DNA from: Desertimonas flava
GTDB lineage: Bacteria; Actinomycetota; Acidimicrobiia; Acidimicrobiales; Ilumatobacteraceae
Direction of reading: 5' to 3'
DNA length: 64,000 nucleotides
NCBI RefSeq assembly: GCF_003426815.1
Contig: NZ_QKYK01000002.1
Span: 372,001-436,000 of the forward strand
A program made the translations under genes and the position numbers. The notes below the pieces were generated by a model that saw nothing but the letters and a program-made list of their open reading frames with translations, had not been told where the DNA came from and ran no database searches. Below, in pieces: positions 10,243 through 17,755 of the stretch. Numbering within the stretch: position 1 is the first letter of the stretch; each line of letters begins with the position of its first letter.

Positions 10243-10722
10243 GTGACACCCGCTGTTGTCGCTCTGGAAGCGGCGGGCATCGCCTTCACCCTGCACCAGT
10301 TCGACCACGACCCGTCGGTGCGCGACTACGGGCGAGAGGCCGCGGACGCCATCGGCGCCGATCACGACCAGGTGTTCAAGACCCTGCTCGTCCTCACGTA
10401 CTCCAGCGACGGAGCCGGCAAGCCGGCGGTCGCCATCGTGCCGGTGAGCTGCCAGCTGTCGTTGAAGCTGGCCGGCGCGGCGTTCCGCACCAAGCGCGTC
10501 GAGATGTGCGACCCGTCTCTCGCCGAGCGCACCACCGGGTACGTCGTTGGCGGGATCAGTCCGCTCGGGCAGCGCAAGCGCCTGCCGACGGCCATCGACG
10601 AGACGGCCGAGCTGTGGGACACGATCTACGTCAGTGGGGGTCGCCGCGGCCTCGACATCGGCGTCGCCCCGGCCGACCTGGTCCAGCTGCTCGACGCCGT
10701 CGTCGCCCCGCTCACGGCGTAG
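10243..10722 (+). CDS. ybaK: YbaK/EbsC-type Cys-tRNA(Pro) deacylase
   Basis: Trans-editing hydrolase of 159 residues that removes cysteine from mischarged tRNA(Pro). The fold signature is visible: HQFDHD near the N-terminus, HDQVFKTLLV with the conserved Lys (~46), AIVPVSCQLSLK, and a C-terminal GGISPLGQRK-LPTAIDE...ISGGRRG-like stretch (here YVSGGRRGLDIG). Length matches the family. The GTG at 10243 gives a family-length N-terminus; an in-frame GTG at 10228 would add five residues. It diverges from the DUF35 gene and converges on the secreted-protein gene at 10819. Confidence 0.9.
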   Translation: MTPAVVALEAAGIAFTLHQFDHDPSVRDYGREAADAIGADHDQVFKTLLVLTYSSDGAGKPAVAIVPVSCQLSLKLAGAAFRTKRVEMCDPSLAERTTGYVVGGISPLGQRKRLPTAIDETAELWDTIYVSGGRRGLDIGVAPADLVQLLDAVVAPLTA

Positions 10723-10738
10723 CCGCGGCGCTGATCCA

Positions 10739-10809
10739 ACCCATCCGAGTGTTGGGAGTCCGGCCCGTGGGCATTCCACACTCGGGCGCGCTTCAACACT
10801 CGGATGGGT
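10739..10809. repeat. palindromic repeat family B, copy 1 (reverse orientation)
   Basis: ACCCATCCGAGTGTTG at 10739-10754 and its exact 16-nt complement at 10794-10809 enclose a loop with a second, partial CCACACTCGGG arm. Read on the minus strand, its first 35 nt match copy 2 at 14579 with one difference. It lies between convergent genes and may terminate both. Confidence 0.85.
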
Positions 10810-10818
10810 GGGGGAGGG

Positions 10819-11904
10819 TCAGGACCAGGCGGCCCAGCGGTACGTACCGTCGAGCGCGGTGCCGTCGATCGTGAGCACGCCGTCGGCGTCCACCCAGAGC
10901 AGATGGGTGGCCGCGGCGTTGAGCGAGGCGCTCCGCGTGCCGGCCGGCAGCGTGGCGGCATCGGGCCCGGCGGAGGACGGGGTCAGCGTGGCCGGATCGA
11001 GCCGGAGGAGCACGGTGTCCATCGTCGGCTCGAGCGGGATGTCGACGACCACCACGGCGCCGTCGAGGTCGGTGCCGACGAAGTAGAAGTTCGGCTGACC
11101 GCCCTCGCTCGCCGGAGCCGACGTGACCAGCGATCCCGACGCCACGTCGTAGGAACGGAACTCGAACGACTGGGTGTCGGTGGCCCCGAACACCACCACC
11201 TCGTCGTCGTTGATCCACGCGACGTCGAACGGGGTGAACGAGTCGCTGTCGCCGTCGTCCACCGCCGCCGTCTCGATGACCGACGACTCGCCGGACTCGA
11301 TGTCGACGACGACGATCGAGGTGCCGAGCACGTGGGCGAGCGATGCTCGGTCGGGGCTCGTCACCGGCGCGCTGCCGTCGAAGCTGTCGGTCTCGCCGCC
11401 GTCCGCGGTGGCCACATGGATCGTGCCGGGGGAGCAGCACACGCCGACGAACGCCGTGGAGCGGTCGGCGTCGAGCGCCACCCCGTCGACGTAGTCCGCG
11501 CCCACGTCCAGGACGGGGAAGGGCTCGCCCGCCGCCCCGTCTTCGGCGACGGGGATCACGACGACCCGGCCATCGTCGGTGACGGCGACGATCCGCTCGG
11601 AGGGATCGAAGGGGGCCGCCGGGTCGGTCAACGGCGCCGGCACGTCGCCGGGAGCCGGTTCGCTGGACGCCGGTCCACTGGCCACCGGTTCGCTGAGCAC
11701 GGGTTCGCTGGACATCGACCCCCCTGGTCCCGATGGACCCGTTGCCGGGTCGCTGGGCGGCGTCGAGGTCGCCCCGGCGACCGATGCGATGCCGACCGCG
11801 GCCGCCACGGCCGTCCCGACCAGGACGGCAGGCACGGTGCGGCGGGCAGCAAACGGGCGGCGGGTCCGGGGAGCCCGGTGGGAACGGTCGGCGAGCCGGG
11901 TCAT
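10819..11904 (-). CDS. secreted or membrane-anchored beta-propeller-like protein, function unknown
   Basis: A 361-residue protein from the ATG at 11904. Residues ~1-45 contain an Arg-rich n-region and one hydrophobic segment ending in Ala-rich sequence, so it is exported or anchored. A low-complexity linker (~46-85) contains five-residue units such as SEPVL and SEPVA. The rest is short beta-strand repeats with phrases like RIVAVTDDGRVVVIPV, TIHVATADGG and GTSIVVVDIESG, typical of WD40/YVTN-type propellers. I do not recognise a specific family. A Cys pair occurs at VCCSPG. No Shine-Dalgarno or TANNNT box is obvious. Confidence 0.7.
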   Translation of the reverse strand: MTRLADRSHRAPRTRRPFAARRTVPAVLVGTAVAAAVGIASVAGATSTPPSDPATGPSGPGGSMSSEPVLSEPVASGPASSEPAPGDVPAPLTDPAAPFDPSERIVAVTDDGRVVVIPVAEDGAAGEPFPVLDVGADYVDGVALDADRSTAFVGVCCSPGTIHVATADGGETDSFDGSAPVTSPDRASLAHVLGTSIVVVDIESGESSVIETAAVDDGDSDSFTPFDVAWINDDEVVVFGATDTQSFEFRSYDVASGSLVTSAPASEGGQPNFYFVGTDLDGAVVVVDIPLEPTMDTVLLRLDPATLTPSSAGPDAATLPAGTRSASLNAAATHLLWVDADGVLTIDGTALDGTYRWAAWS

Positions 11905-11961
11905 CGTTCCAATCTCCCACACCCCGCCGCCGGCGGCGGTTCGCGCCGTCGATCGTGCCGA

Positions 11962-12867
11962 TCAGCGGGCAGGGTGACGCAGCATCGCATCGATCAGGGC
12001 GACCCGCGTGCGAGCCGGGGGGTGCGACGACGCCAGACGCGCCTTCCAACCGACGGGGCGATGGCCGCCTCCGAGATCGATCACTCGCTGCAGCGCCGCC
12101 GCCAGGTTGCGGCCGTAGCCCATACGGACCGCCCGGCGATCGGCCTGCAGTTCGCTGCCGTGGCCGACGAGGTTGCCGAGCGCATCGGCCGCGTACAGGG
12201 CGATCGTGAACGGCAGGGAGGCGACGGTGAGGATCGCGGCGACGAACCGGCCCGTCGCGGCGAGAGCGCGCGAGTCGGCCCCGAACGATCCGCTCGCCGC
12301 GCGGGCGACGTTCTCGAGCCAGAAGCCGATGCGGGCGAGCAGGACGACCGGGAGCGACAACCAGTGGCGGATCGTGAGGGCCACGGTGTGCATCCCGAGG
12401 TGGTGGCTGAGCTCGTGGGCGAGCACCCCGGCCAGCTCGCGTCGCGACAGCTCGTGGATGGCGAACGTCGTGACGACCACCAGGTGGCCGCCGCACGCGT
12501 AGGCGTTGAGCTCGTCCGCCGGCAGCACGCGCAGCATGTAGCGGTGGGCGGACATGCGGTTGGCCTGGGCGATCTGCCGCCAGAGCGGGGCGATGACCTG
12601 CTCCTCGGCCGCCGTCGGCCGCCGGGCGCCGAGCACCGGGGCGAGCACCAGCGCCTGGACCGGCCGGGCGAACAGCAGCACACCGGCGGCGCAGTAGCCG
12701 GCGGCGAAGAGCCAGAAGGGCACGTCCCAGACGAGCCGTACCGGCATCCAGATGAGGAACAGGGCCAAGAGGCAGAACGGCAGGATGACCAGCGCCGGGC
12801 CGAAGGCCGAGATCGCGGACGATTCGAGCTGGCGGACTCGATGTCGTCGCTTCCCCGGGGTGGGCAC
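11962..12867 (-). CDS. M48-family membrane zinc metallopeptidase (HtpX-like)
   Basis: A 301-residue protease with two hydrophobic helices near residues 20-75, the zinc motif HELSHH at ~150 and the third-ligand region GSELQADRRAV at ~238; further hydrophobic segments lie between them. This is the HtpX/Ste24-like plan of a membrane enzyme whose active site faces the cytoplasm and degrades damaged membrane proteins. It begins at a GTG because the reading frame upstream has no better start and a TAGGCT box lies 8 nt before it. It diverges from the esterase gene at 12970. Confidence 0.87.
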   Translation of the reverse strand: MPTPGKRRHRVRQLESSAISAFGPALVILPFCLLALFLIWMPVRLVWDVPFWLFAAGYCAAGVLLFARPVQALVLAPVLGARRPTAAEEQVIAPLWRQIAQANRMSAHRYMLRVLPADELNAYACGGHLVVVTTFAIHELSRRELAGVLAHELSHHLGMHTVALTIRHWLSLPVVLLARIGFWLENVARAASGSFGADSRALAATGRFVAAILTVASLPFTIALYAADALGNLVGHGSELQADRRAVRMGYGRNLAAALQRVIDLGGGHRPVGWKARLASSHPPARTRVALIDAMLRHPAR

Positions 12868-12875
12868 AATCGCCC

Positions 12876-12881
12876 AGCCTA
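12876..12881 (-). promoter_or_regulatory. candidate leaderless -10 box of the M48 gene
   Basis: TAGGCT on the minus strand, 8 nt before the GTG at 12867; it decides the start. Confidence 0.45.
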
Positions 12882-12969
12882 AGAGCCCGGCCGTCGAAGT
12901 CGATCCGGTCGGGCCGGAGCGGGCCGCGGCGACGCGAACGGTGCCGCGGCGCGGATAGAACAGGTGGTC

Positions 12970-13755
12970 ATGACATCGACGCCGAACGGTGCCGCTCCCG
13001 TGATGGCCGGTGCCGAGCCGCTGAGCCACGATCCCGGCGTCGAGGACGCCCCCGGCCTGCTGGCGCTGCACGGCTTCACCGGGAACCCGTCGTCGATGCG
13101 GGGCGTGGCCGAGGCGTTCGTGAGCGCCGGCTACCACGTGGAGCTGCCGCTGCTGTCGGGCCACGGCACGGTCATCGACGACATGCTCCCGACCGGCTGG
13201 GCCGAATGGTCGGCCGACGTCGAGGCCGCGTACCAGCGCCTCGCCGCCCGCACCGACCGCATCGTCGTGGCCGGCCTGTCGATGGGCGGATCGCTCGCCC
13301 TGTCACTGGCCCTCGATCATCCCGAGCTGCTCGGCCTCGTCCTCGTCAACCCGGCCACCCAGCCGCAGCCCGACGATGTGCGCGAGATGGTGGCCGAACT
13401 GCTCGCCGACGGGACGGCCGTGGTGCCCGGCATCGGTAGCGACATCGCCGATCCCGATGCCGTCGAGCTGGCCTACCCGGGCACGCCCCTCGCGCCGCTG
13501 ATCTCGTTCCAGGACCACGGCCTCCAGCCGCTCACCACGCGATTCGGTGAGCTCAAGGCGCCGCTGCTGCTGTTCACGTCGCGCCAGGATCACGTGATCG
13601 ACCCGGCCCAGAGCGAGCATCTCGCCGTTTCGTACGGCGGTGAGGTCGACCATCGGTGGCTGGACCGCAGCTATCACGTCGCCACCAACGACTACGACCG
13701 CCACGACATCGTGTGCGCCTCCCTGCACTTCTCCAACCGGCTCGTCGCCGGCTGA
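12970..13755 (+). CDS. alpha/beta hydrolase, carboxylesterase-like
   Basis: A 261-residue serine hydrolase. HGFTGN (~34) forms the oxyanion-hole strand, GLSMGGS (~101) is the nucleophile elbow, RQDHVID (~206) carries the acid and SYHVATND (~235) the histidine. It resembles thermostable carboxylesterases and monoacylglycerol lipases of the Est30 type; substrate unknown. The ATG at 12970 has AGGTGG just upstream and is preferred to the in-frame GTG at 12964. It is followed after 10 nt by lgt, so the two are probably cotranscribed. Confidence 0.85.
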   Translation: MTSTPNGAAPVMAGAEPLSHDPGVEDAPGLLALHGFTGNPSSMRGVAEAFVSAGYHVELPLLSGHGTVIDDMLPTGWAEWSADVEAAYQRLAARTDRIVVAGLSMGGSLALSLALDHPELLGLVLVNPATQPQPDDVREMVAELLADGTAVVPGIGSDIADPDAVELAYPGTPLAPLISFQDHGLQPLTTRFGELKAPLLLFTSRQDHVIDPAQSEHLAVSYGGEVDHRWLDRSYHVATNDYDRHDIVCASLHFSNRLVAG

Positions 13756-13765
13756 TCGGGTCGCC

Positions 13766-14647
13766 ATGACCGTCGCGTCGCTGCCCAGCCCCGGCGGGAA
13801 CGAGCTCAGCATCGGGCCGATCGATCTCAACGCTTACGGGCTGATGATCGCCCTCGGGGTGGTCGCTGCCGTGTGGCTGTTCGGGCGCCGCCTCGAGGCC
13901 AACGGGTTCGCCAAGCGCGACGTCGCCGGGTCGATCGCGGTGTGGGCCGTGATCGCCGGGGTCGTCGGCGCCCGGCTCTATCACGTGATCACCGACTGGA
14001 GCCGGTTCGAGGACGACCTCGGCGACATCCCCAAGGTGTGGCAGGGCGGCCTCGGCATCCCCGGCGGCCTGATCGCCGGCATCCCCGTCGGCATCTGGAT
14101 GGCCCGTCGGCACGGCATCTCGGCCGCCGATGCGGCGACGTGCGCGGCACCGGCCCTGCCGTTGGCGCAAGCGATCGGACGGTGGGGCAACTGGTTCAAC
14201 CAGGAGCTGTTCGGCCGGCCCACCGACCTGCCGTGGGGACTCGAGATCGACCCCGAGAACCGGCCGACCCAATACGCCGGCGAGGAGACGTTCCACCCGA
14301 CGTTCCTCTACGAATCGCTGTGGAACCTCGCCCTCTGCGGCCTCGTCCTGTGGATCGACCGCCGGTGGCGACTCGCCCGCGGGGCCCTGATGGCCGTGTA
14401 CATCGCCGGGTACGGCATCGGGCGCTTCTGGGTGGAGGGCATGCGCATCGACGACGCCGACGAGTTCGCCGGCCTCCGGGTCAACCAGTGGGTCGCCGCG
14501 CTGGCCGCGGTCCTGGCGATCGCCTACATCGTCTGGGTCGGCCGCCAGGGCGGCATCACCCGCCGCGACCCCAGCGCAACCCATCCGAGTGTTGAAGCGC
14601 ACCCGAGTGTGGAGGGGCCCGAGGCGGGTCCCTCCACACTCGGGTGA
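13766..14647 (+). CDS. lgt: prolipoprotein diacylglyceryl transferase
   Basis: Integral membrane enzyme of 293 residues that transfers diacylglycerol from phosphatidylglycerol to the lipobox cysteine of prolipoproteins, the first step of lipoprotein maturation. Seven hydrophobic segments are visible, with the hallmark GRWGNWFNQELFG (~138-150), WQGGLGIPGGL and the C-terminal GRFWVEGMRID. It lies 10 nt after the esterase gene. The last ~22 residues (THPSVEAHPSVEGPEAG...) are encoded by palindromic repeat B, so they are probably a recent, non-conserved extension past the final helix. A lipoprotein client with LGGC is encoded at 38051. Confidence 0.94.
   Translation: MTVASLPSPGGNELSIGPIDLNAYGLMIALGVVAAVWLFGRRLEANGFAKRDVAGSIAVWAVIAGVVGARLYHVITDWSRFEDDLGDIPKVWQGGLGIPGGLIAGIPVGIWMARRHGISAADAATCAAPALPLAQAIGRWGNWFNQELFGRPTDLPWGLEIDPENRPTQYAGEETFHPTFLYESLWNLALCGLVLWIDRRWRLARGALMAVYIAGYGIGRFWVEGMRIDDADEFAGLRVNQWVAALAAVLAIAYIVWVGRQGGITRRDPSATHPSVEAHPSVEGPEAGPSTLG
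14579..14645. repeat. palindromic repeat family B, copy 2, overlapping the lgt 3' end
   Basis: It starts ACCCATCCGAGTGTTGAAG, as in copy 1, then forms a perfect 16-bp hairpin: ACCCGAGTGTGGAGGG (14601-14616) and its complement (14630-14645). It supplies lgt's last codons and likely acts as its terminator. Confidence 0.85.
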
Positions 14648-14695
14648 CGCGAAATCCAGCCGACTCCGGCGCCCGCGCGGCGTGAGAATCGGCGG

Positions 14696-15868
14696 ATGAT
14701 CGAGATCCGCGTCCCGACGCCGGACGATTATCCGGGCATGGTCCGCCAGGTCCGCGAGACCTTCGGCGGCAACGAGTTCACCGACGAGGTGTCGGGCCGC
14801 GAGAAGAACGTCCTCGACTTCGATCGCTACCGCGTCGCCTACGACACCCGCCTCGGCCGGATCGTCGGCACGTCGGGCACCGAGGCGTTCGAGGTGACGC
14901 TGCCGGGCGGGGCCACCCTGCCGATGGGCGGGCTGACGTGGGTGGCCGTGTCGCCGGCGCACCGCCGGCAGGGGATCCTGACCCGCATGCTCGACGCCAT
15001 CCACGCCGACGTCGACGCCCGCGGCGAGCCGCTCGGCGGTCTGTACGCCAGCGAAGCGACCATCTACGGACGCTTCGGCTACGCCGTCGCCACGTGGCGA
15101 CGGACGGTGCGCTTCGACAAGCGCATGGGGCCCCTCGCCGACCACGTCGTCGCGCCGCGAGGCTCGATCCGCCTGCTCAGTGGCGACGACCCGGCGCTGG
15201 TCGACGAGTTGGAGCCGCGATGGGATCGCTACCGCCTCGGCTGCGTCGGCGAGCTGTCCCGGAGCCGTCAGCGCCACGAGTTCGTGGTGGCCAGCAACGA
15301 CTGGGACACGACCTACGCGCTGCACGACGACGGGTACGCGGCGTGGAAGATCACGCCGCAATGGAACCCGGCGCCGCCCCATCACGAGCTGCGCGTGCTC
15401 GCGTTCGCCGCCTCGACGACGGCGGCGAGCAACGCCCTCCTGGCCACGATCGCGTCGCTCGACCTGGTCGGCGACGTGGTGATGGGCGCGCCGCTGGTCT
15501 CGCCGTTGCCCTACCTGTTCCAGAATTCCCGCCTCGTCCACACCGAGCGGGTCGAAGATGCGATGTGGCTGCGCGTCAACGACGTCGCCCGGGTGTTCGG
15601 TGCCCGGACGTACGGAACCGACGACGACCTGGTCGTCGACGTGGACGGCACCCGCTGGTCGATGGGTGGGAGCGGCTGCTCGCGCACGCGCAAGCGCGCC
15701 GACCTCATGGTCAGCCGCCGCACGCTGGCCTCCCTCGTGCTCGGCGGCCACGACCTCCAGGCCCAGCTCGCCGCCGGCCGCATCGAGGCCCGCTCGGCCG
15801 ACGCCGCCCGCCGCGCCGTGACGCATTTCGTGTCCATCCCCGAACCCTTCTGCCAGACCAGCTTCTGA
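14696..15868 (+). CDS. Eis-family GNAT N-acetyltransferase
   Basis: A 390-residue acetyltransferase with the Eis plan: an N-terminal GNAT domain with the acetyl-CoA loop VAVSPAHRRQGILTRML (~82-98) and YGRFGYAVA, a second GNAT-like middle domain, and a sterol-carrier-like C-terminal domain ending in CQTSF, whose terminal carboxylate acts as the base in Eis enzymes. Characterised Eis proteins acetylate amines such as aminoglycosides, lysine and polyamines; the natural substrate here is unknown. It has no obvious Shine-Dalgarno site. It stands alone after the lgt repeat. Confidence 0.88.
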   Translation: MIEIRVPTPDDYPGMVRQVRETFGGNEFTDEVSGREKNVLDFDRYRVAYDTRLGRIVGTSGTEAFEVTLPGGATLPMGGLTWVAVSPAHRRQGILTRMLDAIHADVDARGEPLGGLYASEATIYGRFGYAVATWRRTVRFDKRMGPLADHVVAPRGSIRLLSGDDPALVDELEPRWDRYRLGCVGELSRSRQRHEFVVASNDWDTTYALHDDGYAAWKITPQWNPAPPHHELRVLAFAASTTAASNALLATIASLDLVGDVVMGAPLVSPLPYLFQNSRLVHTERVEDAMWLRVNDVARVFGARTYGTDDDLVVDVDGTRWSMGGSGCSRTRKRADLMVSRRTLASLVLGGHDLQAQLAAGRIEARSADAARRAVTHFVSIPEPFCQTSF

Positions 15869-15880
15869 CCCCCGCCCGTA

Positions 15881-15950
15881 CCCAACGGGTTGCCACCTGC
15901 CGGTTGGTGCCTGGCCCCAAGCGTCAGGTCGGCCAACGGGCAACCGCCGG
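15881..15950. terminator. weak hairpin between the Eis-like gene and gatC
   Basis: GGTTGCC (15888-15894) pairs with GGCAACC (15939-15945), with inner ACCTG/CAGGT arms; the loop carries TTGGTGCCTGGC, resembling the palindrome core at 39944. No T-tract. Confidence 0.3.
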
Positions 15951-15972
15951 GGCACTCCGTCGATCGGGCCCG

Positions 15973-15978
15973 TAGATT
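15973..15978 (+). promoter_or_regulatory. candidate leaderless -10 box of the gatCAB operon
   Basis: TAGATT, 8 nt before the GTG of gatC. Confidence 0.5.
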
Positions 15979-15986
15979 GGCCCACT

Positions 15987-16304
15987 GTGCCTGAACCCAT
16001 CACCTCTCCACGGATCAGCACGGCCGACGTCGCCAAAGTGGCCCGCCTCGCCCGTCTCTCCCTCAGCGACGACGAGCTGGACACGGCCACCGGCCAGCTC
16101 GCCGCCATGCTCGAGCACTTCGCCGACATCGACGAGCTCGAGCTGGACGACGTCGACCCGATGACGCAGCCCTACCCGCTGCAGAACGTATTCCGCGACG
16201 ATGTCGCGCTGCCGACGTTGGATCGCGACGAGGTGCTTGCCGCCGCGCCGGAGGTGGCCGAGCACCGCTTCAAGGTCCCGCCGATCGTCGGGCTGGAGGA
16301 GTGA
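15987..16304 (+). CDS. gatC: Asp/Glu-tRNA amidotransferase subunit C
   Basis: Small subunit (105 residues) that holds GatA and GatB together in the amidotransferase converting Glu-tRNA(Gln) and/or Asp-tRNA(Asn) to the amides. Visible family features are VAKVARLARLSLSDDEL at the N-terminus and the DVDPM-QP-PLQNVFRDD central motif, ending in FKVPPIV. The GTG start gives the expected length and lies 8 nt after a TAGATT box. It opens a tight three-gene operon; its stop codon overlaps the gatA start by one base. Confidence 0.94.
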   Translation: MPEPITSPRISTADVAKVARLARLSLSDDELDTATGQLAAMLEHFADIDELELDDVDPMTQPYPLQNVFRDDVALPTLDRDEVLAAAPEVAEHRFKVPPIVGLEE

Positions 16305-17755
16305 TGGAGACGGCCCCCGACAACACCGTCACCGCCATCGCCGCCGCCGTCCGGGCGGGGGAGCGCCGCGCGATCGACGTGCTCGAGGAGCACCTGGCGG
16401 CCATCGACGCCCGCGAGCCCGAGATCCACGCCTTCAACCTGGTGCTCGCCGACGAGGCCCGCGCCGCTGCCGCGGCGATCGACGAGGCCGTCGCCGCCGG
16501 GCGCGATCCGGGCCCCCTGGCCGGGGTGCCGATCGCCCTCAAGGACAACCTGTGCACCCGCGGCATCGACACCACGTGCTCGTCGCGGATCCTCGAGGGA
16601 TGGAAGCCGCCCTACGACGCCACCGTGGTGCAGCGCCTCGCCGCGGCCGGCGCGGTGACGGTCGGCAAGACGAACCTCGACGAGTTCGCCATGGGATCGA
16701 GCACCGAGAACTCGGCGTTCGGGCCCACCCGCAACCCCCACGACACCACCCGTGTCCCCGGCGGCTCGAGCGGCGGGTCCGCAGCAGCGGTGGCCGCCGG
16801 GTTCGCCGCGGCCTCGCTCGGCAGCGACACCGGCGGGTCGATCCGCCAGCCGGCGGCGCTCTGCGGCGTCGTCGGCGTGAAGCCGACGTACGGCCGGGTC
16901 AGCCGCCTCGGGCTCGTCGCCTTCGCGTCGAGTCTCGACCAGATCGGCCCGTTCACCCGCACGGTCGCCGACGCCGCGGTGATCATGGAGGCCATCGGTG
17001 GACACGACGCCGGCGACTCGACATCGATCCCCGAGCCGGCTCCCGTTCTCACGACCGTGCTGAACGACGAGGTCGCCGGCCTGCGCGTGGGCCGGATCAC
17101 CGACCTCCCCACCGGCGCCGATCCCGACGTCGTCGCCCGCCTCGATGCGGCGTTCGACGCGCTGGCCGCGGCCGGCGCGACGATCGTCGACGTGACCGTG
17201 CCGGCGTTCACCTACGGGCTCACCGCCTACTACCTCATCGCCCCGTCGGAGGCGTCGTCCAACCTCGCTCGTTACGACGGTGTGCGCTACGGCAAACGGG
17301 TCGCCGCTCCCGACACCAACGCGATGTACATGGCCACCCGATCGGCCGGCTTCGGCGACGAGGTCAAGCGACGCATCATGCTCGGCACCTACGCCCTGTC
17401 GGCCGGCTACTACGACGCCTACTACGGCAAAGCCCTGAAGGTGCGCCAGCTGATCGCCGACGACTTCGCCCGGGCCTACGCCGACGCCGACGTGCTGCTC
17501 ACCCCGGCGTCTCCGTCGGTCGCCTTCCACATCGGCGACAAGACGGCCGACCCGCTGGCGATGTACCTGTGCGACACCTACACGATCCCGTCCAACCTCT
17601 CTGGTGACCCGGCGATGAGCGTGCCGTTCGGTACCGGTGCCGACGACCTGCCCGTCGGCGTGCAGATCCTCGCCCCGGCGCTGGGCGAGGCCGTGATGTT
17701 CAAGGTCGCCGCCGAGCTCGAGCGGGCCGCGACGGCGGAAGGGAGTACGTCATGA
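16304..17755 (+). CDS. gatA: Asp/Glu-tRNA amidotransferase subunit A (amidase)
   Basis: Glutaminase subunit of 483 residues that frees ammonia from glutamine for GatB. It has the amidase-signature Ser-cisSer-Lys triad: Lys in IALKDN (~79), Ser in GGSSGGSAA (~154) and the catalytic Ser in DTGGSIRQPA (~178). The ATG at 16304 overlaps the gatC stop; an in-frame GTG at 16301 would add one residue. It overlaps gatB by four bases, so the subunits are translationally coupled. The complete set suggests the organism makes Gln-tRNA and/or Asn-tRNA by transamidation. Confidence 0.96.
   Translation: METAPDNTVTAIAAAVRAGERRAIDVLEEHLAAIDAREPEIHAFNLVLADEARAAAAAIDEAVAAGRDPGPLAGVPIALKDNLCTRGIDTTCSSRILEGWKPPYDATVVQRLAAAGAVTVGKTNLDEFAMGSSTENSAFGPTRNPHDTTRVPGGSSGGSAAAVAAGFAAASLGSDTGGSIRQPAALCGVVGVKPTYGRVSRLGLVAFASSLDQIGPFTRTVADAAVIMEAIGGHDAGDSTSIPEPAPVLTTVLNDEVAGLRVGRITDLPTGADPDVVARLDAAFDALAAAGATIVDVTVPAFTYGLTAYYLIAPSEASSNLARYDGVRYGKRVAAPDTNAMYMATRSAGFGDEVKRRIMLGTYALSAGYYDAYYGKALKVRQLIADDFARAYADADVLLTPASPSVAFHIGDKTADPLAMYLCDTYTIPSNLSGDPAMSVPFGTGADDLPVGVQILAPALGEAVMFKVAAELERAATAEGSTS

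Noticed and set aside
13574-16129. 851-codon open frame on the minus strand across esterase, lgt and the Eis-like gene
   Set aside because: It spans three genes with clear family motifs on the plus strand; its translation is Arg/Gly/His-rich and matches nothing.
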